Under the pieces are notes generated by a model that saw only the letters and a list, made by a program, of their open reading frames with translations, was not told the origin of the DNA and made no database searches. Shown here one piece after another: positions 23,605 through 31,754 of a stretch of DNA of 32,381 bases; the first letter of the stretch is position 1, and each line of letters starts with the position of its first letter. Source of the stretch: Acidimicrobiaceae bacterium. GTDB taxonomy: Bacteria; Actinomycetota; Acidimicrobiia; Acidimicrobiales; UBA8592. The stretch covers positions 1 through 32,381 of the forward strand of contig JAHECR010000038.1 of assembly GCA_024641655.1 (NCBI GenBank). Direction: 5' to 3'. The translations under genes were made by a program, and so were the position numbers.

Positions 23605-24783
23605 TCACGCCTTCTTCCGGCCTCGAGTGGCGCGGCCGGAGTTCACGCCACCGGGCGCGAACGACACCGCGAGCTCACGAAGCGCCTTGGCCGCAGGGTC
23701 ACGACCGCCGTCTTCGAGGATCGGGATTCCTTCGTCGGTCGACACGGTGACCCCACGCGACCGAGGGATCTGGTAGGTGACCGGAAGACCGATCGTGCTC
23801 TCGATTTCGCCGACGCTGATGCCACCGCGACCCTCCGTCTTGTTGACGACGAGGTGGCGGGAGGCGCCGATCAGGCCGATCAGCTCGAACGCCTCGACCT
23901 CGCGCCGCAACGCCCGGATGTTCGGGGTGTTCGGCGACGCGACGAACAGCACGTCGGTCGCGAATTCGAGAGCGGTGAGCGCGTGCTCGCCGATACCCGC
24001 GGAGGTGTCGACGATCACCATCGGGAAGTGCTCGCTCAGCAGTCCGAGCACGCTCTTCACGTGCTCGCTGTTGACCTCCTCCGCCTGCACCAGCGATTCC
24101 GGCGCGGGGAGCACGAACGCACCGGACCGGTGATGGGTCAGGAAGACCTTGAGCGTCGTGAGGTCGAGGCCGTTGCGGGTCGCCGCCGCGGCGTCGCCGA
24201 GGTTGTGCTCGGGCACGAGGTTCATCGCGTGGGACACGTCACCGAACTGCACGTCGAGGTCGAGCAGCGCTACCTCGCCGCCGGGCATCTCGTTCGCGAG
24301 ACCCACTGCGAGGTTCGTGGAGATCGTCGTCTTGCCGGCGCCACCTTTCGGCGACAGCACGACGAGGACCTTGCCACGACCCCGTTCGGCGTTCTCGACG
24401 ATGGTCGCTTCTCGACGTCGCGTTGCGGCGTCCCGGGCCCGGTCGAGGGTGCCGAGCAGCTCGGTGTGCGACACGTTCGGAGCGACGACGTCACTGGCAC
24501 CGGCACGCATGGCGTTCACGACGAGATCGGTACGCAGGTCGCCAACCATGACGATGCTGATGTCCTGGCGCAGCCGGGCCAAGGCCTCGACCCAGGTGAG
24601 GCCGACCGTCTCGTCTACCCCGGGACCGACCACGACGACCAAGGGGCCGTCGGCGGTGGCCGCGGCGGCGACGGCGTCGGGGGTGGAGTGTCCCCAGGTG
24701 GCATCCCACGCACGACGGGTCGTCGACCCGAGTGCGTCGAGGCGCTCGTCGAAGGACTCGAAGGGCGACAGGAAGACGATCAT
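23605..24783 (-). CDS. cpaE: Pilus localisation ATPase CpaE/TadZ (MinD-like)
   Basis: The 392-residue protein has an N-terminal receiver-like domain (about 1-125: VVVVGPGVDE, DISIVMVGDLRTD, AMRAGASDVVAP). A ParA/MinD ATPase domain follows, with deviant Walker A SPKGGAGKTT (144-153), DLDVQFGDVSHA and MVIVDTSAGIGEHA. The receiver-like part lacks a clear phospho-acceptor. CpaE/TadZ proteins place the Tad machine at the cell pole or other sites. Its ATG overlaps the cpaB stop (ATGA). The C-terminus is basic (RATRGRKKA). Confidence 0.93.
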   Translation of the reverse strand: MIVFLSPFESFDERLDALGSTTRRAWDATWGHSTPDAVAAAATADGPLVVVVGPGVDETVGLTWVEALARLRQDISIVMVGDLRTDLVVNAMRAGASDVVAPNVSHTELLGTLDRARDAATRRREATIVENAERGRGKVLVVLSPKGGAGKTTISTNLAVGLANEMPGGEVALLDLDVQFGDVSHAMNLVPEHNLGDAAAATRNGLDLTTLKVFLTHHRSGAFVLPAPESLVQAEEVNSEHVKSVLGLLSEHFPMVIVDTSAGIGEHALTALEFATDVLFVASPNTPNIRALRREVEAFELIGLIGASRHLVVNKTEGRGGISVGEIESTIGLPVTYQIPRSRGVTVSTDEGIPILEDGGRDPAAKALRELAVSFAPGGVNSGRATRGRKKA

Positions 24784-25625
24784 TGTGCGACTGCCGGCTC
24801 GGTGTCGTCGAAGACGGTTGCCCGGGTCTGGTAGGCGGTGCCGGTCTCGGGCACGTCGGAGTCCTCGGCCGCGAACCAGAGGCTGGCGAACTCCATCGCG
24901 TACACCAGGCGCTCGGCGTCGGCGGGGGTCAGTGCGACCGTGAGGACGACGCTGCTCGAAGAGGAGAGGATGGGCCCGGGCGGGCCGCTCACCTGGGTCT
25001 CGTCACGGGCGACGGGCAGGGTGTCGACCTGGACCTCGGTGAGGAGCACCTTGTGCATGAGCACGTGGGTGGTAGCCGGCACGGCGACGACCTCGGTCAC
25101 CGCGTCGGGCAGCGTGACGGGCACGCCGCCGACGATGGTCTGGTTCTCGTCGTAGTTCTCGGGTGGGAACGTGGCGATCAGCATGAGCCGCTCACCGGGG
25201 GTGATGAGGCCGCCGAGCACGCGGTCCGCCGAGGTCGGGATGGTGATCTCCACCATGCCGTTGGGGACCTCGACCGTCGACGGTCGGCTGTCGAACTCCC
25301 CGACCTCGATGAAGCGGCCCAGGACCAGCTGCTCGCCGGCGATGATGTCGGTGGCCGACACCTTGCCTGCGATCTGGTCGAGGCTCACGATGGCGGACCC
25401 CGGTCGGACTTCGGCGGGTACCTGGGTCTGCCCGATCAGATCGAGTCGGATCATCTCCTCGACCGAGGTACCGCTCGGGATCTGACTGCGGGCGACGTAG
25501 ACGTCGACCAGCTGTTTGCCTTCGAGCGCCCGACTTTCGGCGCCCTTGACGAAGTTGACGAGCAACGCGGTGCCCAACACACCACACACCAACGCTGCGA
25601 CGATCATGACGAGCTTGCGACGCAT
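24780..25625 (-). CDS. cpaB: Flp pilus assembly protein CpaB (SAF domain)
   Basis: The 281-residue protein starts at ATG 25625; the open frame above it adds 27 non-conserved residues. A single N-terminal helix (LVMIVAALVCGVLGTALLVNF) anchors it. The SAF domain starts at VDVYVARSQIPSGTSVEEMI and includes ATDIIAGEQLVLGRF. The RcpC/CpaB-type second half has ITIPTSADRVLGGLITPGERL. CpaB is a periplasmic/cell-envelope component that in Gram-negatives supports the secretin; in actinobacteria, without an outer membrane, it probably stabilises the pilus in the wall. It is first in the cpaB-cpaE-cpaF-tadB-tadC run. Confidence 0.9.
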   Translation of the reverse strand: MRRKLVMIVAALVCGVLGTALLVNFVKGAESRALEGKQLVDVYVARSQIPSGTSVEEMIRLDLIGQTQVPAEVRPGSAIVSLDQIAGKVSATDIIAGEQLVLGRFIEVGEFDSRPSTVEVPNGMVEITIPTSADRVLGGLITPGERLMLIATFPPENYDENQTIVGGVPVTLPDAVTEVVAVPATTHVLMHKVLLTEVQVDTLPVARDETQVSGPPGPILSSSSSVVLTVALTPADAERLVYAMEFASLWFAAEDSDVPETGTAYQTRATVFDDTEPAVAQ

Positions 25626-25804
25626 ACTTCCGCGTCCTTTCCTGGGGAGTTCCTCTCGAAGACCTTGTTCGGCATGGGTGAGGTTCCCTGGAGGAATACG
25701 GACCATCTGACCTATCCCGACGTCACCGTCGACCGGCCACTGGGTGCAACTACCCGCGCGACCCCGTCACGACGCGGTCAACGGGTGGCTCGCGGCCCAC
25801 CAGT

Positions 25805-25818
25805 GGCTCCTGGGAGCC
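25805..25818 (-). terminator. Hairpin after the minus-strand tadG
   Basis: GGCTCC-TG-GGAGCC is a perfect 6-bp stem 17 bases past the tadG stop. It lies in the 210-base gap 25626-25835, which holds no gene and no Flp pilin frame; promoter signals for cpaB in it are unclear. Confidence 0.45.
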
Positions 25819-25835
25819 CGCCTGCGGGGCGCCGG

Positions 25836-26894
25836 TCAGTTGGCGCAGGTGACGGCGGGATCGGTCGCGTCGGTGGCGCAGATCTTGACCGTGCGGGCCA
25901 AGGCATCGAGGTCCGGTCCGCCGTAGCAGCAGGAGCCCTCGAGAATGGCCCGACGGAAGATCAGGTCCAGGTATCGCTGGGACTGGTTGCCGCTGACCTT
26001 GAACCCGACGACCTGCACGGCGACGAATCCGGAGATGTGGAACCGCGCATTCGAGCCGGAGAGGTCGGCCTTGTCGAACAGCGGCAAGCCGAACTCGGCC
26101 TTGCTGGTGACCAGGTGGTTGAGCTCCTGCTGGAGGGTGTTCGAGAGTGAACCGGTGTCGCCGGAGTACGCCACCCCACGGTCGATGACGTCGGGATAGC
26201 CATTCTTGACCCAGTCCGCGAATTCGCTGGTGGAGTTGGCACCGCCGTTGAAGTCGATGTTCGCCCAGTTGCCCGGCACCGGGTCGCCGTCGTTACACGC
26301 CGCGGGATCGGTCTTCGCGTACCCGACGCGGGCGATCTTCGTATCACTCGTGTCGGCCAGGGCCTCGTAAAACCCGGGCGACGCAAGAAACGTCTGGAAC
26401 TCGGGCAGCGCAAGCAGGGTGTCCTCGCACAAGCCGAACGGGCGAAGCCCAAAGAGGCCGAGCGGCCTCCCGTACTTGGCCGTCGTCGACGACGACACGA
26501 CTTTGTTGTCGATCCCGAGGATCGGCGCGAAGAAGTAGTTGACCGTGGTCTTGGCTTCGACGGTTACCGTGCCCTGCACCCCTGCTGCCGCGGTGACGCT
26601 CGGCTCGCAGCGCGTCATGGTGGCGTCGGACTTGTTCGACACCACGTAGGCGCCGGCGACGGCAGCACAGCCATCGCCACCGGTGGCGTACTCCTGCACC
26701 GCGGCGAGCGCTCCCGCATCGGAGGCGTTCACCAGGCCCCGGCGGTTCTGCCAGGCGTTGCCCAGATCGACGGTCAAGGCCACGAACCCGAAGATCGTGA
26801 CGAGGCTGATCGACACCATCACGAGCACCGCGCCGCGGTCGTGTTCCGCCCGCCGCCGGGTCGACCAGGGACGGCGGCGCGATGTCGGTTTCAT
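25836..26894 (-). CDS. TadG-like pilus protein without vWA domain
   Basis: The 352-residue protein has the Tad-type N-terminus: RGAVLVMVSISLVTIFGFVALTVDLGNAWQNRRGLVNASDAGALAA, one helix followed by the conserved VDLG...NASDAGALA segment. The remainder is extracytoplasmic and unrecognised, with several Cys (GDGCAA, TRCEPS, GLCEDT, ACNDG, GSCCYGG, KICAT, VTCAN) that suggest disulfides. It has no vWA motif, unlike the plus-strand TadG-like protein at 16648-18036. ATG 26894 overlaps the tadE stop (ATGA); a GTG at 26900 is the alternative. Confidence 0.85.
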   Translation of the reverse strand: MKPTSRRRPWSTRRRAEHDRGAVLVMVSISLVTIFGFVALTVDLGNAWQNRRGLVNASDAGALAAVQEYATGGDGCAAVAGAYVVSNKSDATMTRCEPSVTAAAGVQGTVTVEAKTTVNYFFAPILGIDNKVVSSSTTAKYGRPLGLFGLRPFGLCEDTLLALPEFQTFLASPGFYEALADTSDTKIARVGYAKTDPAACNDGDPVPGNWANIDFNGGANSTSEFADWVKNGYPDVIDRGVAYSGDTGSLSNTLQQELNHLVTSKAEFGLPLFDKADLSGSNARFHISGFVAVQVVGFKVSGNQSQRYLDLIFRRAILEGSCCYGGPDLDALARTVKICATDATDPAVTCAN

Positions 26895-27295
26895 TCGCAC
26901 CGGAACTCGCCCCGACCCGTGAGCGTGACGTTCCTCGTTCCCCAGAGTGGGATCTCGAGGGTCGTGGGTACCGATACGACCACGACGACCGTCTCACCAC
27001 GGCGGAACTCACACGGCTTGGTGACGTTGGGGTTCGTCGCCACCGTCGGGGTGGTGTCGAACGGGACCCCCTCGAGCGCGCTGAGCGTGCGTGCGCTGAT
27101 GTCGTTCTGCGTCGATGACGGCAGCGAAGCGAGACGTGCGCCTTCGCGCGCGGCCGCGTGCACGCCCTGTTGCCGGTTGAACAGCATGCCGAACTGCACC
27201 ACGCCGAAGATCAGCACCATCAGCAGTGGCAACACCACCGCGAACTCGACCAAGGCCGCGCCACGATCATCCCGGCGCCCGCACGCTTTTCGCAT
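26891..27295 (-). CDS. tadE: TadE-like pseudopilin
   Basis: The 134-residue protein starts at ATG 27295 with GGAGGT nine bases upstream. It has a basic N-terminus, then RGAALVEFAVVLPLLMVLIFGVVQFG, the TadE helix with Glu at the pseudopilin position, and HAAAREGARLA. The periplasmic part has two Cys (KPCEF and a C-terminal FRCE). It is a shorter paralogue of the plus-strand TadE at 16160-16651 and leads the minus-strand Tad genes. The 144-base gap to prmA (27296-27439) must hold divergent promoters; I see no strong match. Confidence 0.88.
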   Translation of the reverse strand: MRKACGRRDDRGAALVEFAVVLPLLMVLIFGVVQFGMLFNRQQGVHAAAREGARLASLPSSTQNDISARTLSALEGVPFDTTPTVATNPNVTKPCEFRRGETVVVVVSVPTTLEIPLWGTRNVTLTGRGEFRCE

Positions 27296-27439
27296 TGTCG
27301 CTCTACCTCCGCCCACTTCCCAGACACCTTCTCGGCCATCGGCCCGCCCGACTGGAACCCCCCGGCGCACGTCGGGACCGATGACCCAGGGCGTGGGACC
27401 CACGTCGGATCTGCCGGCATCCGCCGACGGTGTGCGACG

Positions 27440-28264
27440 ATGACTCCCATGTCGTCGATCGTGCTCGAGCTGCGCTGCGCCGCGGCCGACGCCGAGGAGC
27501 TCGTCGACCTGCTCTGGCGGAGTGGAACGACCGGCATCGCTATCGAGGAGGCCACCGACGGCTCGGCGCGACTCCTCGCGGGATTCGAGGGAGACCCCGC
27601 GCAGGTCCCGCAACGCGTGGCGTCATTGCAGATGTTGGCTCCGTCGGCTTCGATCCGGCTCGCCACGGCCGTCGAGGAAACGTGGCGTGCGTTCGCGACC
27701 GCGCACCGGGTCGGCCCGTTCGGCCTCCGCCTCCCCGAGCACCCCGCCGACACCGACGCCGTCGACCTCTGCATCGAGCCCGGACACGCCTTCGGCAGTG
27801 GGACCCACGAGAGCACCCGGCTGGCGCTGGCCGCCATGGCCGCGGCGGAGCCGTCGGGTCGAACGGTCGCCGACGTCGGCACCGGAACGGGTGTGCTGGC
27901 AATCGGCGCCGCGTTGCTGGGAGCCGCATCAATCGACGCCGTCGACATCGATCCGGCGGCGGTCGCGACGGCGAGGGCCAACGCGTCCCGCAACCGCGTC
28001 ACCGTCGAGGTGCGACTCGGTTCGGTGACCGCACTGCCCCGGGCGCACTACGACCTGGTGACGTCGAACCTCACCGCCGGGGTCCAGCGCTCGGTCGCTC
28101 CCGACGTCATCGGCCGCCTGGCGCCCGCAGGCCGGCTCGTGCTCGCCGGAGTGCTGCGCGACCAGCTCGACCAGGTGCAGCACTGGTACCCGGGCTTCGA
28201 CACCAGCGCGTCCACCGCCGACGGCCAGTGGGCGTGTGTCGTGCTCGTCGCCCCCGACCGGTGA
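27440..28264 (+). CDS. prmA: Ribosomal protein L11 methyltransferase-like (PrmA)
   Basis: The 274-residue protein has the PrmA layout: a small N-terminal domain (about 1-70), then a SAM domain. Signature EPGHAFGSGTHEST (113-126), motif I VADVGTGTGVLAIGAALLGA (143-162), AVDIDPAAVATARANASRN and SNLTAG (209-214, the NLxA-type substrate loop). PrmA trimethylates Lys and the N-terminus of ribosomal protein L11. The protein is a little shorter than E. coli PrmA and the substrate loop differs, so another ribosomal or small-molecule target is possible. ATG 27440 has no clear Shine-Dalgarno sequence; ATG 27449 is the alternative. Confidence 0.82.
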   Translation: MTPMSSIVLELRCAAADAEELVDLLWRSGTTGIAIEEATDGSARLLAGFEGDPAQVPQRVASLQMLAPSASIRLATAVEETWRAFATAHRVGPFGLRLPEHPADTDAVDLCIEPGHAFGSGTHESTRLALAAMAAAEPSGRTVADVGTGTGVLAIGAALLGAASIDAVDIDPAAVATARANASRNRVTVEVRLGSVTALPRAHYDLVTSNLTAGVQRSVAPDVIGRLAPAGRLVLAGVLRDQLDQVQHWYPGFDTSASTADGQWACVVLVAPDR

Positions 28265-28289
28265 CGACGGTTGCCGCGCCGGCCGGGGG

Positions 28290-28511
28290 TCAGCCCGAGA
28301 CGAGGCTGACGATCGCCCACACCGCCGCGAGCAGACCCACCGCGATCATTGCGACGGCGCGACCCAGTGGCGGCCGTTCGAGCTCGCCTTGGCCCGGGGT
28401 CGGGTTGGGGCGGACGAGAGCCATCAAGTTGCCGGCCGCCAGCGCGCCACCGAGCGCCATGACGAGCAGCACCACGAGGTTGTCGCCGAAGACACTGTCG
28501 CCGAAGATCAT
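28290..28511 (-). CDS. Small two-helix membrane protein
   Basis: This 73-residue protein of unknown function has two predicted membrane helices, NLVVLLVMALGGALAAGNLMALV (about 10-33) and VAMIAVGLLAAVWAIVSLV (about 52-71). A short polar loop PNPTPGQGELERPPLGR separates them. The start is well supported: AGGAGG lies seven bases before the ATG. A TAGGAT -10 box about 96 bases upstream would drive it. It lies downstream of dnaB on the same strand, beyond a strong hairpin, and converges with prmA. Confidence 0.8.
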   Translation of the reverse strand: MIFGDSVFGDNLVVLLVMALGGALAAGNLMALVRPNPTPGQGELERPPLGRAVAMIAVGLLAAVWAIVSLVSG

Positions 28512-28606
28512 CGGGGGTCCTCCTGGCCCGGGCGCGTTGGGTCCCGGGGATCATTCGAGGTTGCCTGGGGGAATTGCCGGTCAAGGCGCTGGCGCGCCCG
28601 TCGATG

Positions 28607-28612
28607 ATCCTA
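28607..28612 (-). promoter_or_regulatory. -10 box for the small membrane protein gene
   Basis: TAGGAT on the minus strand is a consensus-like actinobacterial -10. The transcript would begin near 28600 and carry about 89 bases of leader. No -35 match was seen at the expected distance. Confidence 0.4.
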
Positions 28613-28650
28613 CTGTCGGAGGCATCGCCCCCTCCGGCGAACTGGGGACA

Positions 28651-28720
28651 GGACGGGGGTGCCACACCTCCAACGCATCGCCACCAGCACTCTTCGAGTA
28701 CTGGCAGTGGGCCCCCGTCC
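28651..28720. terminator. Large hairpin downstream of dnaB
   Basis: GGACGGGGG (28651-28659) pairs perfectly with CCCCCGTCC (28712-28720). Inside it CCAC/GTGG and CCAG/CTGG extend the structure, making a roughly 70-base folded element 47 bases past the dnaB stop. The G run can instead pair with CCCCC at 28628-28632, inside a GGCA/TGCC frame. It most likely ends dnaB transcription; it is not a tRNA because no T or anticodon arm fits. Confidence 0.5.
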
Positions 28721-28767
28721 TTCTCAGGGTCGGCCCGGACCCGGCCGACGCGAGCGACACCGATCAG

Positions 28768-30171
28768 CTATGCACGCGCCATGTTTGCGAAACGCGTGAA
28801 GTGGGGCAGGAACGCAACCCGCACCATGCCCGTCGGGCCGGCTCGATGCTTGGCGACGAGGATCTCGGCCGTGCCGATGTCGGCGGAGTCGGCGTTGTAG
28901 ATCTCGTCGCGGTAGAGGAACATGACGACGTCGGCGTCTTGTTCGATCGAGCCGGACTCGCGCAGGTCGGCCAGCATGGGCCGCTTGTCCTGACGCTGTT
29001 CGAGGCCTCGACTCAGCTGTGACAGTGCGACCACCGGACACTCGAGCTCACGAGCCAGGATCTTGAGGCCACGGCTGATCTCGGACACCTCGACCTGGCG
29101 ACTCTCTGCGCCGGACCGACCGGTCATCAGTTGGAGATAGTCGACGACGACCAGACCGAGGTCGCCGACCCGACTCTTGAGGCGGCGGGCCTTGGCGCGG
29201 ATCTCCATGACCGTGGTCTGGGGGTTGTCGTCGATCCAGATCGGAGCCTCGGCGAGACGGCCCACGCCGTGACTGATCCTCGACCAGTCGTCCTCGTTCA
29301 AGCGACCGTTTCGCACCCGGGTGGCATCGACACGCGCTTCCGAACACAGCAGGCGCTGGCTGATCTCGAGCTGGCTCATCTCGAGCGAGAAGAACAACAC
29401 CGGGCGCGCCGCGTGCATGGAGGCGTGGGCGACGACGTTGAGGGCGAAGCTGGTCTTGCCCATTGCGGGGCGGGCACCGACGACGATGAGGGCGTTCGGC
29501 TGCAACCCGGACAGCAGCTCGTCGAGATCGATGAAGCCGGTCGGGGTACCGGTGATGCTGTCGCCCTGCTCGTAGAGCTGTTCGAGCCGGTCGAGGTTGG
29601 CGTCGAGGAGATCGCGGATCGCTGCCAGCGAATCGGTCGATCGCCCCTGGGCGAGGTTGAAGACGAGCGTCTCGGCATGGTCGATCGCCTTGATGACGTC
29701 GTCGGGGCCCGAGAAGCCGATCTCGGCGATGTCCGATCCGGCGCGAATCAGTCGGCGCAATTGGGCGTGCTCGTGCACGATTCGCGCGTACTTGGTGGCG
29801 TTGGTCGCCGCAGGCGTGCCGGTTTGCAGCGCCACCAAGGCACCGCCGCCGCCCATGGCGTCGAGCAGACCGGCGCGGGCGAGCTCCTCGGCAACGGTCA
29901 CCGTGTCCGCGGGCTCTCCCGCGCTGTACAGCGACGTGATGGCTTCGTAGGTGTGTTGGTGACCCGGCTTGTAGAAATCGTCGGCGGTGACCACCTCGAT
30001 GGCATCGGCGATGGCGTCCTTGCTCAGCAACATGGCGCCGAGCAAGGACTCCTCGGCCGCGAGGTTGTGCGGCGGCACACGCACCCCGGAGCGGGCGGGC
30101 GGGCGGGTGAACGCGCCGCGCGGTGGCGGGCCGAACGGATCTTCGTCGGGGTAGGGCGGGATATCGGACAT
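28768..30171 (-). CDS. dnaB: Replicative DNA helicase DnaB
   Basis: The 467-residue protein is a full-length replicative helicase that unwinds DNA at the fork as a hexamer. The N-domain begins at VPPHNLAAEESLLGAMLL (32-49). The RecA-type C-domain has Walker A GARPAMGKT (232-240), FFSLEMSQLE, Walker B LVVVDYLQLM, VVALSQLSRGLEQR, DLRESGSIEQDADVVMFLYR and the arginine finger in AKHRAGPTG. No intein interrupts it, although actinobacterial DnaB often has one. ATG 30171 is chosen; an ATG at 30186 adding five residues is possible and neither has a strong Shine-Dalgarno sequence. A DnaA-box-like TGTGGATTA lies upstream at 30232-30240. Confidence 0.97.
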   Translation of the reverse strand: MSDIPPYPDEDPFGPPPRGAFTRPPARSGVRVPPHNLAAEESLLGAMLLSKDAIADAIEVVTADDFYKPGHQHTYEAITSLYSAGEPADTVTVAEELARAGLLDAMGGGGALVALQTGTPAATNATKYARIVHEHAQLRRLIRAGSDIAEIGFSGPDDVIKAIDHAETLVFNLAQGRSTDSLAAIRDLLDANLDRLEQLYEQGDSITGTPTGFIDLDELLSGLQPNALIVVGARPAMGKTSFALNVVAHASMHAARPVLFFSLEMSQLEISQRLLCSEARVDATRVRNGRLNEDDWSRISHGVGRLAEAPIWIDDNPQTTVMEIRAKARRLKSRVGDLGLVVVDYLQLMTGRSGAESRQVEVSEISRGLKILARELECPVVALSQLSRGLEQRQDKRPMLADLRESGSIEQDADVVMFLYRDEIYNADSADIGTAEILVAKHRAGPTGMVRVAFLPHFTRFANMARA

Positions 30172-30261
30172 GCGGCTGTTCACCATCGTCGCGCCTGCCT
30201 GTGACAATCCAGAGGACAACCCGAACAAATCTGTGGATTACGCGCCGAGACCGGGGGACAA

Positions 30262-30297
30262 CGCCGAACGGCCGGACCCGAGGGTCCGGCCGTGGCG
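30262..30297 (-). terminator. Terminator of the rpsF-ssb-rpsR-rplI operon
   Basis: ACGGCCGGACCC (30268-30279) pairs with GGGTCCGGCCGT (30282-30293) in a perfect 12-base dyad, extended by CGCC/GGCG (30262-30265 and 30294-30297) beyond a two-base bulge. It starts 38 bases after the rplI stop, before dnaB. The stem is very strong and lacks a T tract. Confidence 0.8.
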
Positions 30298-30335
30298 TGG
30301 GGTACTCGTCCCGTGTCGTCGACGGGCGCAGATCC

Positions 30336-30782
30336 TCAGTCGGCGACCACCTCGACGGTCACGGGGAACGCCACATCGGCGTGCACCTTGACCATGACCA
30401 GGTGCGTGCCGAGCTCCTTGATGGGTTCGTGGAGCTGGATGACGTGGCGGTCGATCGTGATGTTGGCCTGCTCCTTCAGCGCATTCGAGATGTCGCTCGA
30501 CGTGACCGAGCCGAACAACTTGCCGGCCTCGCCCGCCTTGGCGGCGATGGTGACCGGCCGGTTGACCAGGCGGGTCGCCATCTCCTCGGCCACCGAACGG
30601 TCGGCGGCGTCCTTCAGCTCGCGGGAGCGTCGCATGTGCTCGGCTTGGCGTTCGGCACCGGCACTCGCCTTGAAGGCCAACCCCTGGGGAATCAGCTTGT
30701 TGCGACCGAACCCGTCGGCCACATCGATGACATCGCCCTTCATGCCGACGCCGTCGACATCGGCTCGCAAGATCACCTTCAC
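30336..30782 (-). CDS. rplI: 50S ribosomal protein L9
   Basis: The 148-residue protein has the L9 layout. The N-domain [36 protein letters not shown] contains the L9 signature, a long central helix links the halves ([20 protein letters not shown] region about 38-75), and the C-domain follows ([39 protein letters not shown]). It binds 23S rRNA near the base of the L1 stalk. The start is GTG, overlapping the rpsR stop (GTGA), with GGAGG in the end of rpsR. Confidence 0.97.
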   Translation of the reverse strand: MKVILRADVDGVGMKGDVIDVADGFGRNKLIPQGLAFKASAGAERQAEHMRRSRELKDAADRSVAEEMATRLVNRPVTIAAKAGEAGKLFGSVTSSDISNALKEQANITIDRHVIQLHEPIKELGTHLVMVKVHADVAFPVTVEVVAD

Positions 30783-31192
30783 TCTGTGTCCTCCGTGTAC
30801 TCGTCGACCTCGTCGATCGCTGGGCTCTCCCCACCCCGAGGCGGAGGCGTGCTCGGACGGGGCAGCGCGTCGTCGCCGGGACGACCTTCGCGACCCCGAC
30901 CGCCGCCACCGCTTCGACCCCCGCGCTGGGTGGTGATGCGGTTGGCATAGGGGATCAAGGCCATCTCGCGGGCGTTCTTGATCGCCAGCGCGATGTCACG
31001 CTGTTGCTGTGCGCTGTTGCCGGTCACCCGGCGGGCGCGGATCTTGGACCGGTCGGACACGAACCGGCGGAGCAGGTTCACGTCCTTCCAGTCGATGTAG
31101 TCGACCCGTTCCTGGGTGAGGATCGAGATCTTCTTCTTGCTGCGGCGAGCGTTGTCCTTGTTCTTGCCGCGCTTGACGTTCTTCGGTGGCAT
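30779..31192 (-). CDS. rpsR: 30S ribosomal protein S18 with long acidic C-terminal tail
   Basis: Residues about 18-85 are a normal S18 core: [64 protein letters not shown]. It lacks the N-terminal zinc Cys pair. Residues about 86-137 form an extra tail, first Gly/Arg-rich ([15 protein letters not shown]), then Pro-rich and strongly acidic ([11 protein letters not shown]). S18 is usually 75-90 residues, so the tail is unusual. S18 pairs with S6 in the platform of the small subunit. The end overlaps rplI. A hairpin separates it from ssb. Confidence 0.95.
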   Translation of the reverse strand: MPPKNVKRGKNKDNARRSKKKISILTQERVDYIDWKDVNLLRRFVSDRSKIRARRVTGNSAQQQRDIALAIKNAREMALIPYANRITTQRGGRSGGGGRGREGRPGDDALPRPSTPPPRGGESPAIDEVDEYTEDTE

Positions 31193-31230
31193 GCGTCTTC
31201 TTCTGGTTCAGCGATGAATGGATGACTGGT

Positions 31231-31270
31231 GGCCACGCCGGCCGGACCCGAGTCCGGGGGCACGGTGGCC
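31231..31270 (-). terminator. Hairpin between ssb and rpsR
   Basis: An outer stem GGCCAC/GTGGCC (31231-31236 and 31265-31270) surrounds an inner stem CCGGAC-CCGA-GTCCGG (31242-31257). It sits in the 88-base gap 31193-31280 and could attenuate or process the ribosomal operon transcript. The inner sequence resembles the operon terminator at 30262-30297. Confidence 0.55.
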
Positions 31271-31280
31271 TCGGGGCGAG

Positions 31281-31736
31281 CTAGAAGGGCTCTTCGTTGG
31301 GGTCGTAGGCCGGGGGTTCGCTGGGCATCGGGGCCCCTCCGAATCCGCCGCCACCCGCACCGGCGCCATCACGGCGTTCGTTGCGGTTCACACTGGCGGT
31401 CGCCCAGCGCAGGCTGGGGGCCACCTCGTCGGCGATGATCTCGACCTTGCTGGCCTTGCCGCCGTCGGGGGTCTCCCAGGAACGCCATTCGAGGTGACCG
31501 AACACGATCACCCGGGCTCCCTTGGTCAAGCTCTCGGCGACGTTCTCCGCCAGCGTGTTCCAACAGGTCACGTCGAAGTAGGACGGCTCGTCCTCCCACT
31601 CCTGGGTCTGACGATTCTGGCGGCGCTTGTTCCACGCCAGCCCGAAGTTGGCGACGGCCGCGCCACTCGGGGTGAATCGCAGCTCGGGATCGCGGGTCAA
31701 GTTGCCGACGACCGATACGGAATTATCTCGTGCCAT
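31281..31736 (-). CDS. ssb: Single-stranded DNA-binding protein
   Basis: The 151-residue protein has an OB fold (about 1-110): NSVSVVGNLTRDPELRFTPSGAAVANF, SYFDVTCWNTLAENVAESLTKGARVIVFGHLEWRSW. A short Gly-rich linker (GAGAGGGGFGG) leads to the acidic tip DPNEEPF that recruits partner proteins. It binds ssDNA as a tetramer in replication and repair. GAGGAG lies seven bases before the ATG. It sits between rpsF (18 bases upstream) and rpsR, the usual bacterial order. Confidence 0.96.
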   Translation of the reverse strand: MARDNSVSVVGNLTRDPELRFTPSGAAVANFGLAWNKRRQNRQTQEWEDEPSYFDVTCWNTLAENVAESLTKGARVIVFGHLEWRSWETPDGGKASKVEIIADEVAPSLRWATASVNRNERRDGAGAGGGGFGGAPMPSEPPAYDPNEEPF

Positions 31737-31754
31737 GGCTGGCTCCTCTGCAGA

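Noticed and set aside
28651..28720. tRNA gene suggested by complementary ends about 70 bases apart
   Set aside because: No TTCRA-type T loop, anticodon arm or D arm can be placed on either strand.
28768..30171. Intein in dnaB
   Set aside because: The helicase motifs are continuous and the protein has normal length.
30232..30240. DnaA box upstream of dnaB (TGTGGATTA)
   Set aside because: A single site with one mismatch to the Escherichia coli consensus is expected by chance.
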